Positions 16,370 to 24,481 of a stretch of DNA of 64,000 bases are shown here, one piece after another. The position numbers were made by a program, and so were the translations under genes. Under the pieces are notes generated by a model that did not search any database, had not been told where the DNA came from, and worked only from the letters and a program-made list of their open reading frames with translations. Origin of the DNA: Halolamina litorea (GTDB taxonomy: Archaea > Halobacteriota > Halobacteria > Halobacteriales > Haloferacaceae); assembly GCF_026616205.1 (NCBI RefSeq), contig NZ_JANHGR010000002.1:1-64000 (forward strand), read 5' to 3'. Numbering within the stretch: the stretch's first letter is position 1; the number at the start of each line of letters is the position of its first letter.

Positions 16370-16579
16370 ATGGCCGACGACGACCGATCGGGGCGCGTGG
16401 GACTCCTCGCGCTCCTGCTGGCCGGGGTGGTGCTGCCGGGAGTGGCCCGGTGGTGGCTGGGCACGCTCGGCCTCGACCGCGTCGGCGTCGTCGTCTTCGC
16501 CGGTGGATACGCCCTCGCGCTCGTGCTGGTCTGGCGCTACTGGCTCCGGGGGGTGTCGTTCGTCGGCCCGGACGCCTGA
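16370..16579 (+). CDS. Small two-helix membrane protein
   Basis: A 69-residue protein with two predicted membrane helices, VGLLALLLAGVVLPG and VGVVVFAGGYALALVLVWRY, and a charged N-terminus. The ATG at 16370 is preceded by a TTTTGCC element about 27 nt upstream (16341-16347). No known family is recognised. Confidence 0.6.
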   Translation: MADDDRSGRVGLLALLLAGVVLPGVARWWLGTLGLDRVGVVVFAGGYALALVLVWRYWLRGVSFVGPDA

Positions 16580-16635
16580 ACCTCGGACCGAGAACAGAAC
16601 TTTAAAGCGCCGTTCGGACGCAGAGGTCGTAAGGA

Positions 16636-16887
16636 ATGCTCCCGATCCAGGTCATCGACAGTTTCCTGCTCAACTACGAGATCGGGCAGGTGCTGTTGCT
16701 CGTGTTCGCCCTGGGAACGCTCGGCCTACTCGGCCTCGGGTCGAAGAAGGTCCTCAGCCTGCATTTCGGTGCGTTCGGGCTGATCTTCCTCATGACGCCG
16801 CAGGCGATCAACTCTCGGCTCTACCTGTTCCTCGGACTGGGACTGCTCGTGATCGCGCCGATGGTCTTCGCCACGTCCGACGACTAA
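16636..16887 (+). CDS. Small conserved-looking membrane protein
   Basis: This 83-residue protein has about three hydrophobic helices (residues 16-32, 42-55 and 62-78) separated by short loops, including GSKKVLSLHFG. ACTTTAAAG at 16600-16608 is a good promoter about 30 nt upstream. It ends 40 bp before thrB, but thrB has its own promoter. No function can be assigned. Confidence 0.65.
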   Translation: MLPIQVIDSFLLNYEIGQVLLLVFALGTLGLLGLGSKKVLSLHFGAFGLIFLMTPQAINSRLYLFLGLGLLVIAPMVFATSDD

Positions 16888-16927
16888 CAGCGCCACCTTT
16901 TTCGCGCGAACCACGGTACGAAACCTC

Positions 16928-17803
16928 ATGCGAACAGTCCGGGCGCCGGCGACCAGCGCGAACCTCGGTAGCGGCTTCGATACGTTCGGGGTCGCGCTCT
17001 CACGCCCGGCCGACATCGTCTCCGTCGAGCGTGCCGAGCGCACCACCATCGAAGTCACCGGGGCGGGCGCGCAGTTCATCCCCGAGAACCCGAAGAAGAA
17101 CACCGTCGGTGCCGTCGCCGAGGCGCTCGACGCCCCCGCACACATCCGGATCGACAAGGGGGTCAGACCCGCCTCGGGGCTCGGCTCCTCGGCGGCCTCC
17201 GCGGCCGGCGCCGCCCTCGCGCTCAACGACCTCTACGACCGCGGCTACTCCCGCGAGGAACTGGTCCCGATCGCCGCCGAGGGCGAGGCGGTCGTCTCCG
17301 GCGCCGCCCACGCCGACAACGTCGCCCCCGCACTCCTCGGAGGGTTCACTATCGCCACCGGCGACGGCGTCCACTCGGTCGACACCAACGTCCCGCTCGT
17401 GGCCTGCCTCCCCGAGGAGCCCATCTCGACCCGCGACGCCCGCGAGGTCGTCCCCACGAACGTCACCATCGAGGAGATGGTGACCACGGTCGGCAACGCC
17501 GCGACGCTCACAACGGGGATGTGCCGGTCGGATCCGGAGCTGGTCGGGAGGGGAATGGCCGACGAGGTGGTTACGCCCAACCGCGCGGCGCTCATCACCG
17601 GCTACGACGACGCCGCCGCGGCCGCGACCGAGGCCGGCGCCTACGGCGTCACCGTCAGCGGTTCGGGGCCGAGCGTGCTCGCCGTCTGTCCGCGCCACCG
17701 CCGCCGCGCCGTCGCCGCGGCGATGGTCGAGGCGTTCGAGCGAAACGGCGAGAACGCCCGCGCCTACCGGACCTGGACCGGGAGCGGCGCGGAGTTCGTC
17801 TGA
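16928..17803 (+). CDS. thrB: Homoserine kinase (GHMP family)
   Basis: It phosphorylates homoserine, the step before threonine synthase. The 291-residue protein has the N-terminal APATSANLGSGFDTFG block, the GHMP ATP-binding loop RPASGLGSSAASAAGA near residues 77-92, and the C-terminal motif YGVTVSGSGPSVLAVCP. The CTTTTTCG element at 16896-16903 sits about 27 nt upstream, giving a leaderless mRNA. No other threonine gene is nearby. Confidence 0.95.
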   Translation: MRTVRAPATSANLGSGFDTFGVALSRPADIVSVERAERTTIEVTGAGAQFIPENPKKNTVGAVAEALDAPAHIRIDKGVRPASGLGSSAASAAGAALALNDLYDRGYSREELVPIAAEGEAVVSGAAHADNVAPALLGGFTIATGDGVHSVDTNVPLVACLPEEPISTRDAREVVPTNVTIEEMVTTVGNAATLTTGMCRSDPELVGRGMADEVVTPNRAALITGYDDAAAAATEAGAYGVTVSGSGPSVLAVCPRHRRRAVAAAMVEAFERNGENARAYRTWTGSGAEFV

Positions 17804-17805
17804 CT

Positions 17806-17930
17806 CAGTTCTGCAGTCGCCCGTGGCCTCGGCCACTCGTTGGAACGCCTCGGCGTCGCCAGTTTCGGCGTCGGGATGGACCCCCTTCACTCGCGCGGTA
17901 CGCGGTCCGAATGAGCCCCTCGCCGGCAGG
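17806..17930 (-). pseudogene. Relic of a J-domain (DnaJ-like) gene
   Basis: Between thrB and pyrF the minus strand still encodes the core of a J domain, but in two frames. One frame gives GLIRTAYRA (helix II, 17918-17892) and another gives VKGVHPDAETGDAEAFQRVA (17890-17831), which contains the diagnostic HPD and the start of helix III. A 2-base deletion near 17891-17896 would restore the normal six-residue spacing between AYR and HPD. There is no start codon and the end is truncated. I infer decay of a J-domain gene that once followed pyrF. Confidence 0.5.
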
Positions 17931-17944
17931 GATCGTGATCGGCC

Positions 17945-18805
17945 TCAGCGGTGCTTGTTCAGCCGCTTCTTGAGCCGTGCGGCGGCGTCGCCTGCCGCCG
18001 CGAAGTACGCCTCCTCGTCGGGGTCCCGGCCCCCCGCGGCGCCCGAGACCGTGTTCCGTCCCACGTCCTCGCCGGCGAAGATGATCCCGCGCGAGGAGTT
18101 GACGAGGCCGACGTCGACGCTCGCACCCTCTCGCTCGGCGAGGCCGTACTCCACCGCCGCCTCGGCGTCGCCACCCTGTGCGCCGACGCCCGGGACGAGG
18201 AACGGGATATCGGGCACCGTCTCGCGGATCGTCGCCAGTTCGTCGGGCGCGGTGGCGCCGACGACGAGGCCGACGTTGCCGTGTTCGTTCCACGTGTCCG
18301 CGAGCGCGGCGACCCGCTCGTAGAGGGGTTCGCCCGAGGCCAGTTCGAGGTCCTGCAGGTCGGCGCCGCCGGGGTTTGAGGTGCGACAGAGGACGAACAC
18401 CCCCGCGTCGGCCTCCGAGAGGAACGGCTGGAGGGAGTCCCCGCCCATGTAGGGGTTGACCGTGATCGCGTCGACCTCGTCGAGCACCTCGGCGTACTGG
18501 CGCGCGGTGTTGCCGATGTCGCCCCGTTTCGCGTCGAGCAGGACGGGGACACCCTTCCCGTGGGCGTAGGCGACCGTCTCGCGCAGCGAACGCCAGCCGT
18601 CGGCGTCCTCGTAGAACGCGGCGTTGGGTTTGTAGCAGGCGGCGTGTTCGTGGGTGGCGTCGATGATCCGGCGGTTGAACGCCCAGCGCGGCATGTCGTG
18701 GTCGTCGAGGAACGCGGGCAGTCGGTCCGGGTCGGCGTCCAGCCCCACCGAGACGACGCTGTCGGCGGCGTCGATGCGGGCGGCGAGGTCGTCGAAGAAG
18801 GACAT
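17945..18805 (-). CDS. pyrF: Orotidine 5'-phosphate decarboxylase
   Basis: It catalyses the last step of UMP synthesis. The 286-residue protein belongs to the longer type-2 OMPdecase group. It has the substrate Asp in VSVGLDADPDRLP, the catalytic block VLLDAKRGDIGNTA with its Lys and two Asp residues, the TVNPYMGGDSL loop, and the phosphate-binding end FLVPGVGAQGGD. The promoter element is CTTCTTGCC about 27 nt upstream. A J-domain relic lies directly downstream. Confidence 0.95.
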   Translation of the reverse strand: MSFFDDLAARIDAADSVVSVGLDADPDRLPAFLDDHDMPRWAFNRRIIDATHEHAACYKPNAAFYEDADGWRSLRETVAYAHGKGVPVLLDAKRGDIGNTARQYAEVLDEVDAITVNPYMGGDSLQPFLSEADAGVFVLCRTSNPGGADLQDLELASGEPLYERVAALADTWNEHGNVGLVVGATAPDELATIRETVPDIPFLVPGVGAQGGDAEAAVEYGLAEREGASVDVGLVNSSRGIIFAGEDVGRNTVSGAAGGRDPDEEAYFAAAGDAAARLKKRLNKHR

Positions 18806-18848
18806 ACCGGGAGCGCGCGCTGATGGGGCAAGAAGGCTGCCGTTTCGG

Positions 18849-19070
18849 TCAGGGGTCGTCGCCGCCCTCGGCGACCTGCCGCTCCAACGCCGCCACCCGT
18901 TCCCGCAGTTCGGCGACTTCGGCGGCGTCGGCAGCGTCGTCGTCGCGCCACCAGCGGTAGACGAGGATCCCGACGATGGCCGGGACGGCGAGGACGGCGA
19001 GCCCCTGCAACAGGATCAGGAGGATGATCACCACTTCAGGCCCGCCGGGGAGGGGCATTTGCAGGATCAT
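18849..19070 (-). CDS. Small membrane protein with coiled-coil tail, copy 1
   Basis: The 73-residue protein begins MILQMPLPGGPEVV, crosses the membrane once with a long hydrophobic segment (about 12-40), and ends in an acidic heptad-like coiled coil (AAEVAELRERVAALERQVAE). It is a tandem paralogue of the gene immediately upstream, with a 4-base ATGA overlap. The topology resembles TatA or phage-shock PspB-like proteins, but I see no specific signature of either. Confidence 0.7.
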   Translation of the reverse strand: MILQMPLPGGPEVVIILLILLQGLAVLAVPAIVGILVYRWWRDDDAADAAEVAELRERVAALERQVAEGGDDP

Positions 19071-19333
19071 CGCCCGTCGTCGCCGCCGCCCTCACCGACA
19101 CGCTCGTCTTCGACGGTCACCTCGTTGTGGGCCGCGTCGCTGCCGGCGGCGACCTTCGCTTCGAGTTCCTCGATTCGGCCTTTGAGTTCGGCCACTTCGT
19201 CGCTGTCGTCGCCGTTGCCGGCGTACCGGACGATCAGGAACAGCCCCGCGATCACGACCGGAACGCCCACGAGCAGGGCCAGTACGAGCATGATGACGAG
19301 CAGTTCCACCCCGCCGGGGATCTGGAGGAGCAT
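19067..19333 (-). CDS. Small membrane protein with coiled-coil tail, copy 2
   Basis: The 88-residue protein begins MLLQIPGGVELLVIM and has one long hydrophobic segment followed by VAELKGRIEELEAKVAAG, a short coiled coil, and an acidic tail. It shares the same plan and the LQ-P-GG-E N-terminus with its downstream partner, so the pair arose by tandem duplication and probably forms a hetero-oligomer. ATG 19333 is chosen because it gives the paralogue-like N-terminus; an in-frame upstream ATG adds an Arg-rich extension. Confidence 0.68.
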   Translation of the reverse strand: MLLQIPGGVELLVIMLVLALLVGVPVVIAGLFLIVRYAGNGDDSDEVAELKGRIEELEAKVAAGSDAAHNEVTVEDERVGEGGGDDGR

Positions 19334-19409
19334 GGTCGGGTGATAGGTCGGACAGCGCATGTGTCTTTCCCCGAACGCTTTACGCGGCTCCCCCACCGAG
19401 CCACGGGGC

Positions 19410-20411
19410 GTGAGTCGCACGCGCCGCCGGTCCATCGTCCTCGGGGTGCTCGCCGCGCTGCTGGCGCTGGCGCTGTTCGGCTGGATCGTCGGCTACGAGC
19501 GCCTCGTCGCCACCGTGGCGTCGCTCGACCCGCTGCCGTTCTCGCTCGGCTTCCTCGCCGCCGCGGCGGCCATGGGCTGTCGGTACCTCGCGCTCTCGGC
19601 GCTGCTCGACGTGCGGCCGCGGTTCGCCGCCGCGCTGGCGTACCTCCGCGGGTTCTACGGCCAACAGCTCCTCCCGGTGGGGAACCTCGCCGGCCCGGTG
19701 TTGATCGCCTACTCGATGGAGACAGTGACTGGCATCTCCACCGAGCGGGGGCTTCCCGCGACCGTCATCACGCAGGCCGCGACGTTCCTCGGCTCGACGA
19801 CGGTCGCGCTCGCCGGGTCGCTCCTCCTCCTCGCCGGCGGCCATCGCGCGCTGTTGCCGGTCGCGGGCGTCCTCGCGGCGGTGTCGGCCCTCTGGCTGGG
19901 GCTGCTGATCGCCCTGATCGCGGGCGTCGACCTCGACCCGATCGCTCACGGCATCGGGACGGCGTTGCGGCGCACGCTCGGTCGGTTCTCCGAGCGGGTC
20001 GCCAGCCGGGCTGACCCCGAAACGATAGACAACACGCTCGCGGAGTTCGACGACGCCCGGCGGCTGATCCGCGACGACCCCGCGCGGGTGGTGCTCGCGT
20101 TCGCGTGGGTGCTGGTCAGCTGGGTGCTGTTCTCCCTGCCCGCGGTCACGACCGGAATCGCGCTGGGTGTGCCGGTCCCGCTGACGGTCGCGCTCGTCGC
20201 CGTGCCCGTGAGTGACCTGCTGAACTTCATCCCGGTCCCGGGCGGCGTCGGCGGCGTCGAGGCGGCGATGGCCGGGCTGTTCGTCGCCGTCGGCGGCGTC
20301 AACGGCGCCGCAGCCGTGGTGATCGCGTTCTGTGTCCGGCTCTGTACGTACTGGTTCGTGCTGCTACTGGGCGGCACCGCGACGACGCTCGCCGCGGCGC
20401 GGCGGTCCTGA
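19410..20411 (+). CDS. Lysylphosphatidylglycerol synthase-like integral membrane protein (UPF0104)
   Basis: This 333-residue protein has about eight hydrophobic helices. It shows family signatures such as the LRGFYGQQLLPVGNLAGPVLIAY region and the C-terminal LLNFIPVPGGVGGVEAAMAG loop of the UPF0104/MprF flippase-like domain. There is no aminoacyl transferase domain. It probably moves or binds lipids or polyprenyl carriers. The GTG start at 19410 is favoured by the TATA-like GCTTTACG at 19378-19385, 27-30 nt upstream. Confidence 0.82.
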   Translation: MSRTRRRSIVLGVLAALLALALFGWIVGYERLVATVASLDPLPFSLGFLAAAAAMGCRYLALSALLDVRPRFAAALAYLRGFYGQQLLPVGNLAGPVLIAYSMETVTGISTERGLPATVITQAATFLGSTTVALAGSLLLLAGGHRALLPVAGVLAAVSALWLGLLIALIAGVDLDPIAHGIGTALRRTLGRFSERVASRADPETIDNTLAEFDDARRLIRDDPARVVLAFAWVLVSWVLFSLPAVTTGIALGVPVPLTVALVAVPVSDLLNFIPVPGGVGGVEAAMAGLFVAVGGVNGAAAVVIAFCVRLCTYWFVLLLGGTATTLAAARRS

Positions 20412-20462
20412 CAGCTGAGGTAGGTCAAAAGACATTTTTGACGACCGGCCGAGCCCGGGGAC

Positions 20463-20879
20463 GTGTACGAACTGGTCCACCGCATCGCCCCCGCAAGCGT
20501 ACGAACCCGTGCAGTTCTCGCAGCCCTCCTGTCGGCCGTCGCCGTGCTCGGCGCGTTCGGAACCGCGATGGCCGGGTCGCCCGCCGCCGCGATTATCGCG
20601 GTGCTCGTGACCGTGGGAGCGGCGGCGCTGGCGGTCACCCTCGGCTACGGTGTCGTGAACCAAGCCGAGGCCGCCCCCGACGAAGCGAACCCCACGTGGC
20701 AACCGTCGACGCCCGAACGCGAAGCTGACGCCGACCCGATCGAGACGCTGCAGCAGCGCTACGCGGAGGGAGAGATCAGCGACGAGGAGTTCGAAGCACG
20801 GATGGATCGGCTACTCGACAGCGGTGCGCAGTCGTCCCGCCCGGCGGAGTCGAAGCGGGAGCCCGCCTTCGAGCGTTAG
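20463..20879 (+). CDS. SHOCT-domain membrane protein
   Basis: The 138-residue protein has two membrane helices (about residues 18-36 and 40-62), a Pro-rich linker, and a C-terminal SHOCT domain (PIETLQQRYAEGEISDEEFE, then RMDRLL). SHOCT domains mediate oligomerisation in many small membrane proteins. The GTG start at 20463 is supported by CATTTTTGAC at 20432-20441, about 27 nt upstream. Its stop overlaps the convergent amidohydrolase stop by four bases. Confidence 0.8.
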   Translation: MYELVHRIAPASVRTRAVLAALLSAVAVLGAFGTAMAGSPAAAIIAVLVTVGAAALAVTLGYGVVNQAEAAPDEANPTWQPSTPEREADADPIETLQQRYAEGEISDEEFEARMDRLLDSGAQSSRPAESKREPAFER

Positions 20880-22420
20880 CGCCCGTCGTAGACGACCTCG
20901 CCGTCGACGACGGTCATCGCCACGTCGATGTCCTCGATCTCCCCCTCGTTCTCCCACGGCGAGTCTTCGAGCACCGTGAAGTCCGCGAGCTTGCCCGTCT
21001 CGACGGTCCCCAGCCGCCCCTCGTCGAAGCCGGCGTAGGCCGCGCCGAGTGTGTAGGCCCGCAGCGCCTCGGTGACGGCGAGCCGCTGGGCGTCGACATC
21101 GGTGTTCACGGCGTGGTGGATCCCGAGCAGCGGGTCCAGCGGCATGCAGTCCGAGCCAAAGGCGACGGGCGCGCCGGCGCCGGCGAGGAGCGCGTAGCGG
21201 TTCGTCTCCGCCCGGCGCGCGCCGAGTCGGGACTCGTAGAGCCCGCCCTCTTTCGCCCACTTGAGGAAGTTCGGCTGGACCGAGGCGACGACGCCCAGCT
21301 CGCCGAAGCGCTCGATGGCTTCCTCGGAGGCGAGTTCGACGTGTTCGACGCGGTGGCGCATCCCGCCCGGGTCCTCCGTCTGCTCGAAGGCGTCCAGCGT
21401 CTCGTCGATGGCCTCGTCGCCGATGGCGTGGACGGTCATCTGGAACCCCGCGTCGTCGGCCTTCTGCACGATCTCGTTCAGTTCCTCGGGATCGACGACC
21501 CAACTCCCGTACTCGTCGGTGTCGTCGTGGTACGGCTCCGAGAGCTTCGCCGTGCGGCCGCCGAAACTGCCGTCGGTGAAGGACTTGATCGCGCCCGTCC
21601 GGACCATCCCCGAGCCGTGGTTCGTCCGCAGGCCGGTCTCGATCAGTGCGTCGAGGTGGTCCGACCAGTAGTTGATCCGCACGCGCAGGGAGAGCTCCTC
21701 GGCGAGGTCCATGTCGCGGTAGACCTCCGGCGCCTTCGAGCCCCGAACCATGTCGTGGACGCCGGTGACCCCGAGTTCGTTCGCGCGGGCCTGCGCGGCG
21801 GCGACGAGGCGCCCCGTCTCCTCGGCGCTGGGCGCGACGACCTCGCGGACGACGTTGACGGCGTCCTCGACGAGCACGCCGGTCGGTTCGTTCCCCTCAG
21901 TGTGGACGTTCTCCGCGGCCATCTCCTCGACGTAGCGCTCGATGACGACGCTGTTGACGGAGGCAACGTGGAGGTCCTCCCGGAGCGCGACGACGGGCCG
22001 CTCCTCCGAGACCGCGTCTAAGTCCTCGCGGTCGAGGTAGCGGTCCTCGGGCCACGTGCTCTCGTCGTAGCCGTAGCCGAGCACCCACTCGGAGTCGTCG
22101 GGGTCGGCGGTCTCCTGTTCGCGCTCGCGCAGCAGCGAGACGGCCTCGTCGAGGTCGTCGGCCGCCGAGAGGTCGGCGTGGACGAGGTACTTCCCGACGT
22201 TGGTGAGGTGCGTGTGGGCGTCGATGAACCCCGGCAGGAGGACGCGGCCGTCGAGGTCGACCACGTCGGTCTCGGTCCCGACGAGGAACTCCACGTCGTA
22301 GCTCTCGCCCAGTCGGACGATCTCGCCGTCCCGGACGGCGACGGCCTCGTGGGTCTCGTCGGGATCGGTCAGGGTGTGGATCTCGCCGTCGAGGAAGACG
22401 GTATCGGCGGCCTCGGTCAT
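20876..22420 (-). CDS. Amidohydrolase, YtcJ/AepA-like metal-dependent hydrolase
   Basis: The 514-residue cytoplasmic enzyme belongs to the amidohydrolase-3 family. It shows the beta-sandwich N-terminus and the metal motif GFIDAHTHL near residue 65, a central TVHAIGDEAIDETL His, then RVEHVE, and the FGSDCMPLDPLLGIHHAV segment with the catalytic Asp. Substrates of this family are mostly unknown. ATG 22420 was preferred over an in-frame ATG nine codons upstream because GGTTTTGCC lies about 27 nt away. It shares a 139-bp divergent promoter region with hmgA. Confidence 0.87.
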   Translation of the reverse strand: MTEAADTVFLDGEIHTLTDPDETHEAVAVRDGEIVRLGESYDVEFLVGTETDVVDLDGRVLLPGFIDAHTHLTNVGKYLVHADLSAADDLDEAVSLLREREQETADPDDSEWVLGYGYDESTWPEDRYLDREDLDAVSEERPVVALREDLHVASVNSVVIERYVEEMAAENVHTEGNEPTGVLVEDAVNVVREVVAPSAEETGRLVAAAQARANELGVTGVHDMVRGSKAPEVYRDMDLAEELSLRVRINYWSDHLDALIETGLRTNHGSGMVRTGAIKSFTDGSFGGRTAKLSEPYHDDTDEYGSWVVDPEELNEIVQKADDAGFQMTVHAIGDEAIDETLDAFEQTEDPGGMRHRVEHVELASEEAIERFGELGVVASVQPNFLKWAKEGGLYESRLGARRAETNRYALLAGAGAPVAFGSDCMPLDPLLGIHHAVNTDVDAQRLAVTEALRAYTLGAAYAGFDEGRLGTVETGKLADFTVLEDSPWENEGEIEDIDVAMTVVDGEVVYDGR

Positions 22421-22559
22421 TACCGAAGGAGCGGCCGGATCGGGCAAAACCGTTCGGGAAGCGGCCGCTGGCTACGAGGTGTCCGCGACGGCACCGGGCC
22501 GCGCCGGGCACCGGCCGGGACCGGTAACGGTTTGCCCGCGCCGTCGGAACCGGAGACTC
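22421..22559. promoter_or_regulatory. Divergent promoter region of amidohydrolase and hmgA
   Basis: GGTTTTGCC on the minus strand (22444-22452) and GGTTTGCC on the plus strand (22529-22536) each lie 25-30 nt ahead of their gene. No clear operator is visible between them. Confidence 0.5.
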
Positions 22560-23792
22560 ATGACTGACCGCGTCGACGCCGACGCCGCCGAATCGCTCGC
22601 AGAGCGGGTCGAGAGCGGCGACCTGCGGCTGTACGAACTCGAAGAGCACGCCGACGCCGACACCGCCGCCGCGGCCCGGCGGCTGGTCGTGACGAACCAC
22701 TCCGGCGCCGACCTCGACACGACCGGCGAGTACGCCTTCCCGGCCGAGCAGGCCGCGGGAAGCAACATCGAGAACATGATCGGCGCGGCCCAGATCCCGA
22801 TGGGCGTCGCCGGCCCCGTCAGCATCGACGGCGGCGCCTTCTCCGGCGAGACGTACCTCCCGCTGGCGACCACCGAGGGCGCGCTGCTGGCCTCCGTCAA
22901 CCGCGGGCTCTCCGTCATCGACGCCTCCGGGGGCGCGACCGCTCGGGTGACAAAAAAGGGGATGACCCGCGCGCCGGTCTTCCGGACGAGCGGGATCGCC
23001 GAGTCCCAAGCGCTCGCCGAGTGGACCCGTGACAACACGGACCTGCTGCGCGAGGCCGCCGAGTCGACGACCATGCACGGGAAACTGCTCGACGTGACCC
23101 CCTACGTCGTCGGCGACAACGTCTTCCTGCGGTTCCGCTACGACACCGCCGACGCGATGGGGATGAACATGGTCACCATCGCCACCGGCGAGGCCTGCGA
23201 CGTGGTCGAAGAAGAGACCGACGCCTCGCTGGTCGCGCTCTCGGGGAACATGTGTACGGACAAGAAGCCCGCCGCCATCAACGCCGTCGAGGGGCGCGGG
23301 CGCAGCGTCACTGCCGAGGCGACGCTCCCACGGGAGTTCGTCGAGGAGACGCTCAAGACCACCCCCGAGGCCATTGCCGAGGTCAACACGCGGAAGAACC
23401 TGATCGGCAGCGCGAAGGCCGGCAGTCTGGGGTTCAACGCACAGGTCGCCAACGTCGTCGCCGCGATGTATCTCGCCACCGGGCAGGACGCCGCGCAGGT
23501 CGTCGAGGGGAGCAACGGCATCGTCTCCGTCGAGGCGCGGGAGGACGGCCTCTACGCCGCAGTCTCGCTGGCCTCGATCGAGGTCGGCACCGTCGGCGGC
23601 GGGACGAAGCTCCCGACGCAGGCCGAGGGGCTGGACGTGCTGGGCATCCGCGGCGGCGGCGACCCCGCGGGTTCGAACGCCGACGCGCTCGCGGAGTGTG
23701 TGGCCACCGGTGCGCTCGCGGGCGAACTCTCGCTGCTGTCGGCACTCGCCTCGCGCAATCTGTCCAGCGCGCACGCCGAACTGGGTCGCTAA
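22560..23792 (+). CDS. hmgA: HMG-CoA reductase
   Basis: It makes mevalonate from HMG-CoA with NADPH, the committing step for archaeal isoprenoid lipids. The 410-residue protein is class I: ENMIGAAQIPMGVAGP with the catalytic Glu at about 71, DAMGMNM for NADPH near 199, the catalytic Lys in CTDKKPAAIN near 237, GTVGGGTKLPTQ near 343, and the catalytic His in the C-terminal SSAHAELGR. It lacks the N-terminal membrane anchor of eukaryotic enzymes. This protein is the target of statins in Halobacteria. Confidence 0.97.
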   Translation: MTDRVDADAAESLAERVESGDLRLYELEEHADADTAAAARRLVVTNHSGADLDTTGEYAFPAEQAAGSNIENMIGAAQIPMGVAGPVSIDGGAFSGETYLPLATTEGALLASVNRGLSVIDASGGATARVTKKGMTRAPVFRTSGIAESQALAEWTRDNTDLLREAAESTTMHGKLLDVTPYVVGDNVFLRFRYDTADAMGMNMVTIATGEACDVVEEETDASLVALSGNMCTDKKPAAINAVEGRGRSVTAEATLPREFVEETLKTTPEAIAEVNTRKNLIGSAKAGSLGFNAQVANVVAAMYLATGQDAAQVVEGSNGIVSVEAREDGLYAAVSLASIEVGTVGGGTKLPTQAEGLDVLGIRGGGDPAGSNADALAECVATGALAGELSLLSALASRNLSSAHAELGR

Positions 23793-23809
23793 GAGCCGAC
23801 GCGCCGGCT

Positions 23810-24325
23810 TCAGACCAGCCGCAGTTCCCCGCCCGACTGGATCACTTCCCCCTGCCGTCGCAGTTTCTCGAGAAGCTTTTCGGCGGCGCCGCGCGGGACC
23901 CCGTCGTCGACGGCCCGCGAGAGGATTTCGGCCTCGGTGCCGCCCTCCCGGACCGCGTCGCGGACCTTCTCGTCGCGGCTTCTGGACGACGAGCGGCTGG
24001 TGTCGCCCGCCGCCTGCACCTCGTCGGCGTCGATGCCCGACGCTTCGAGGTACTCCGTCTCGGACAGGCCGCTCTCCTCGACCTTCGCCTCCAGTTCGGA
24101 GACGTGGGCCACGTCGGCGAACGCTTCGCTGTCGCCGTGTTTCTTCGCCAGGAGGGCCGCGCGTGTCTGCCGGGCGGCCTCGCGGTCCTCGGTCTCGTAG
24201 AAGCGCTTGAGCTTCTTCGTCTGGTGGCGGCGGCCGCACTTCGGACAGGTGGCGGAGTCGCTCTCCCGCGGGTCCGTGAGCAGCCAGTAGGTGCCACACT
24301 CGGTGCAGCCGACGACCGCGTACAT
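23810..24325 (-). CDS. Zinc-ribbon protein with C-terminal helical domain (DUF5817-like)
   Basis: The 171-residue protein begins MYAVVGCTECGTYWLL and has a second cysteine pair in TCPKCGRRHQTKKL, forming an N-terminal zinc ribbon. A charged helical middle and a C-terminal winged-helix-like segment (TEAEILSRAVDDGVPRGAAE, then LRRQGEVI) follow. I recognise it as the haloarchaeal DUF5817 type from memory. An ATG nine codons upstream (24352) is an alternative start. It converges with hmgA, 17 bp apart. Confidence 0.78.
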   Translation of the reverse strand: MYAVVGCTECGTYWLLTDPRESDSATCPKCGRRHQTKKLKRFYETEDREAARQTRAALLAKKHGDSEAFADVAHVSELEAKVEESGLSETEYLEASGIDADEVQAAGDTSRSSSRSRDEKVRDAVREGGTEAEILSRAVDDGVPRGAAEKLLEKLRRQGEVIQSGGELRLV

Positions 24326-24481
24326 GCTTCGACGTGGTGCGCTTTCGGCCATGAATCCTCCGCTCGGCGCGGCAAGGGCGGCGTCGGATCGTCGGGTCGC
24401 CGTCGCGTCGGCGGCGCCGGCGGGAGTGGGTCAGCGCCGCCGCATCCGCGGGCTTATCCCCGGCTCCACCGACTCCCGAGT

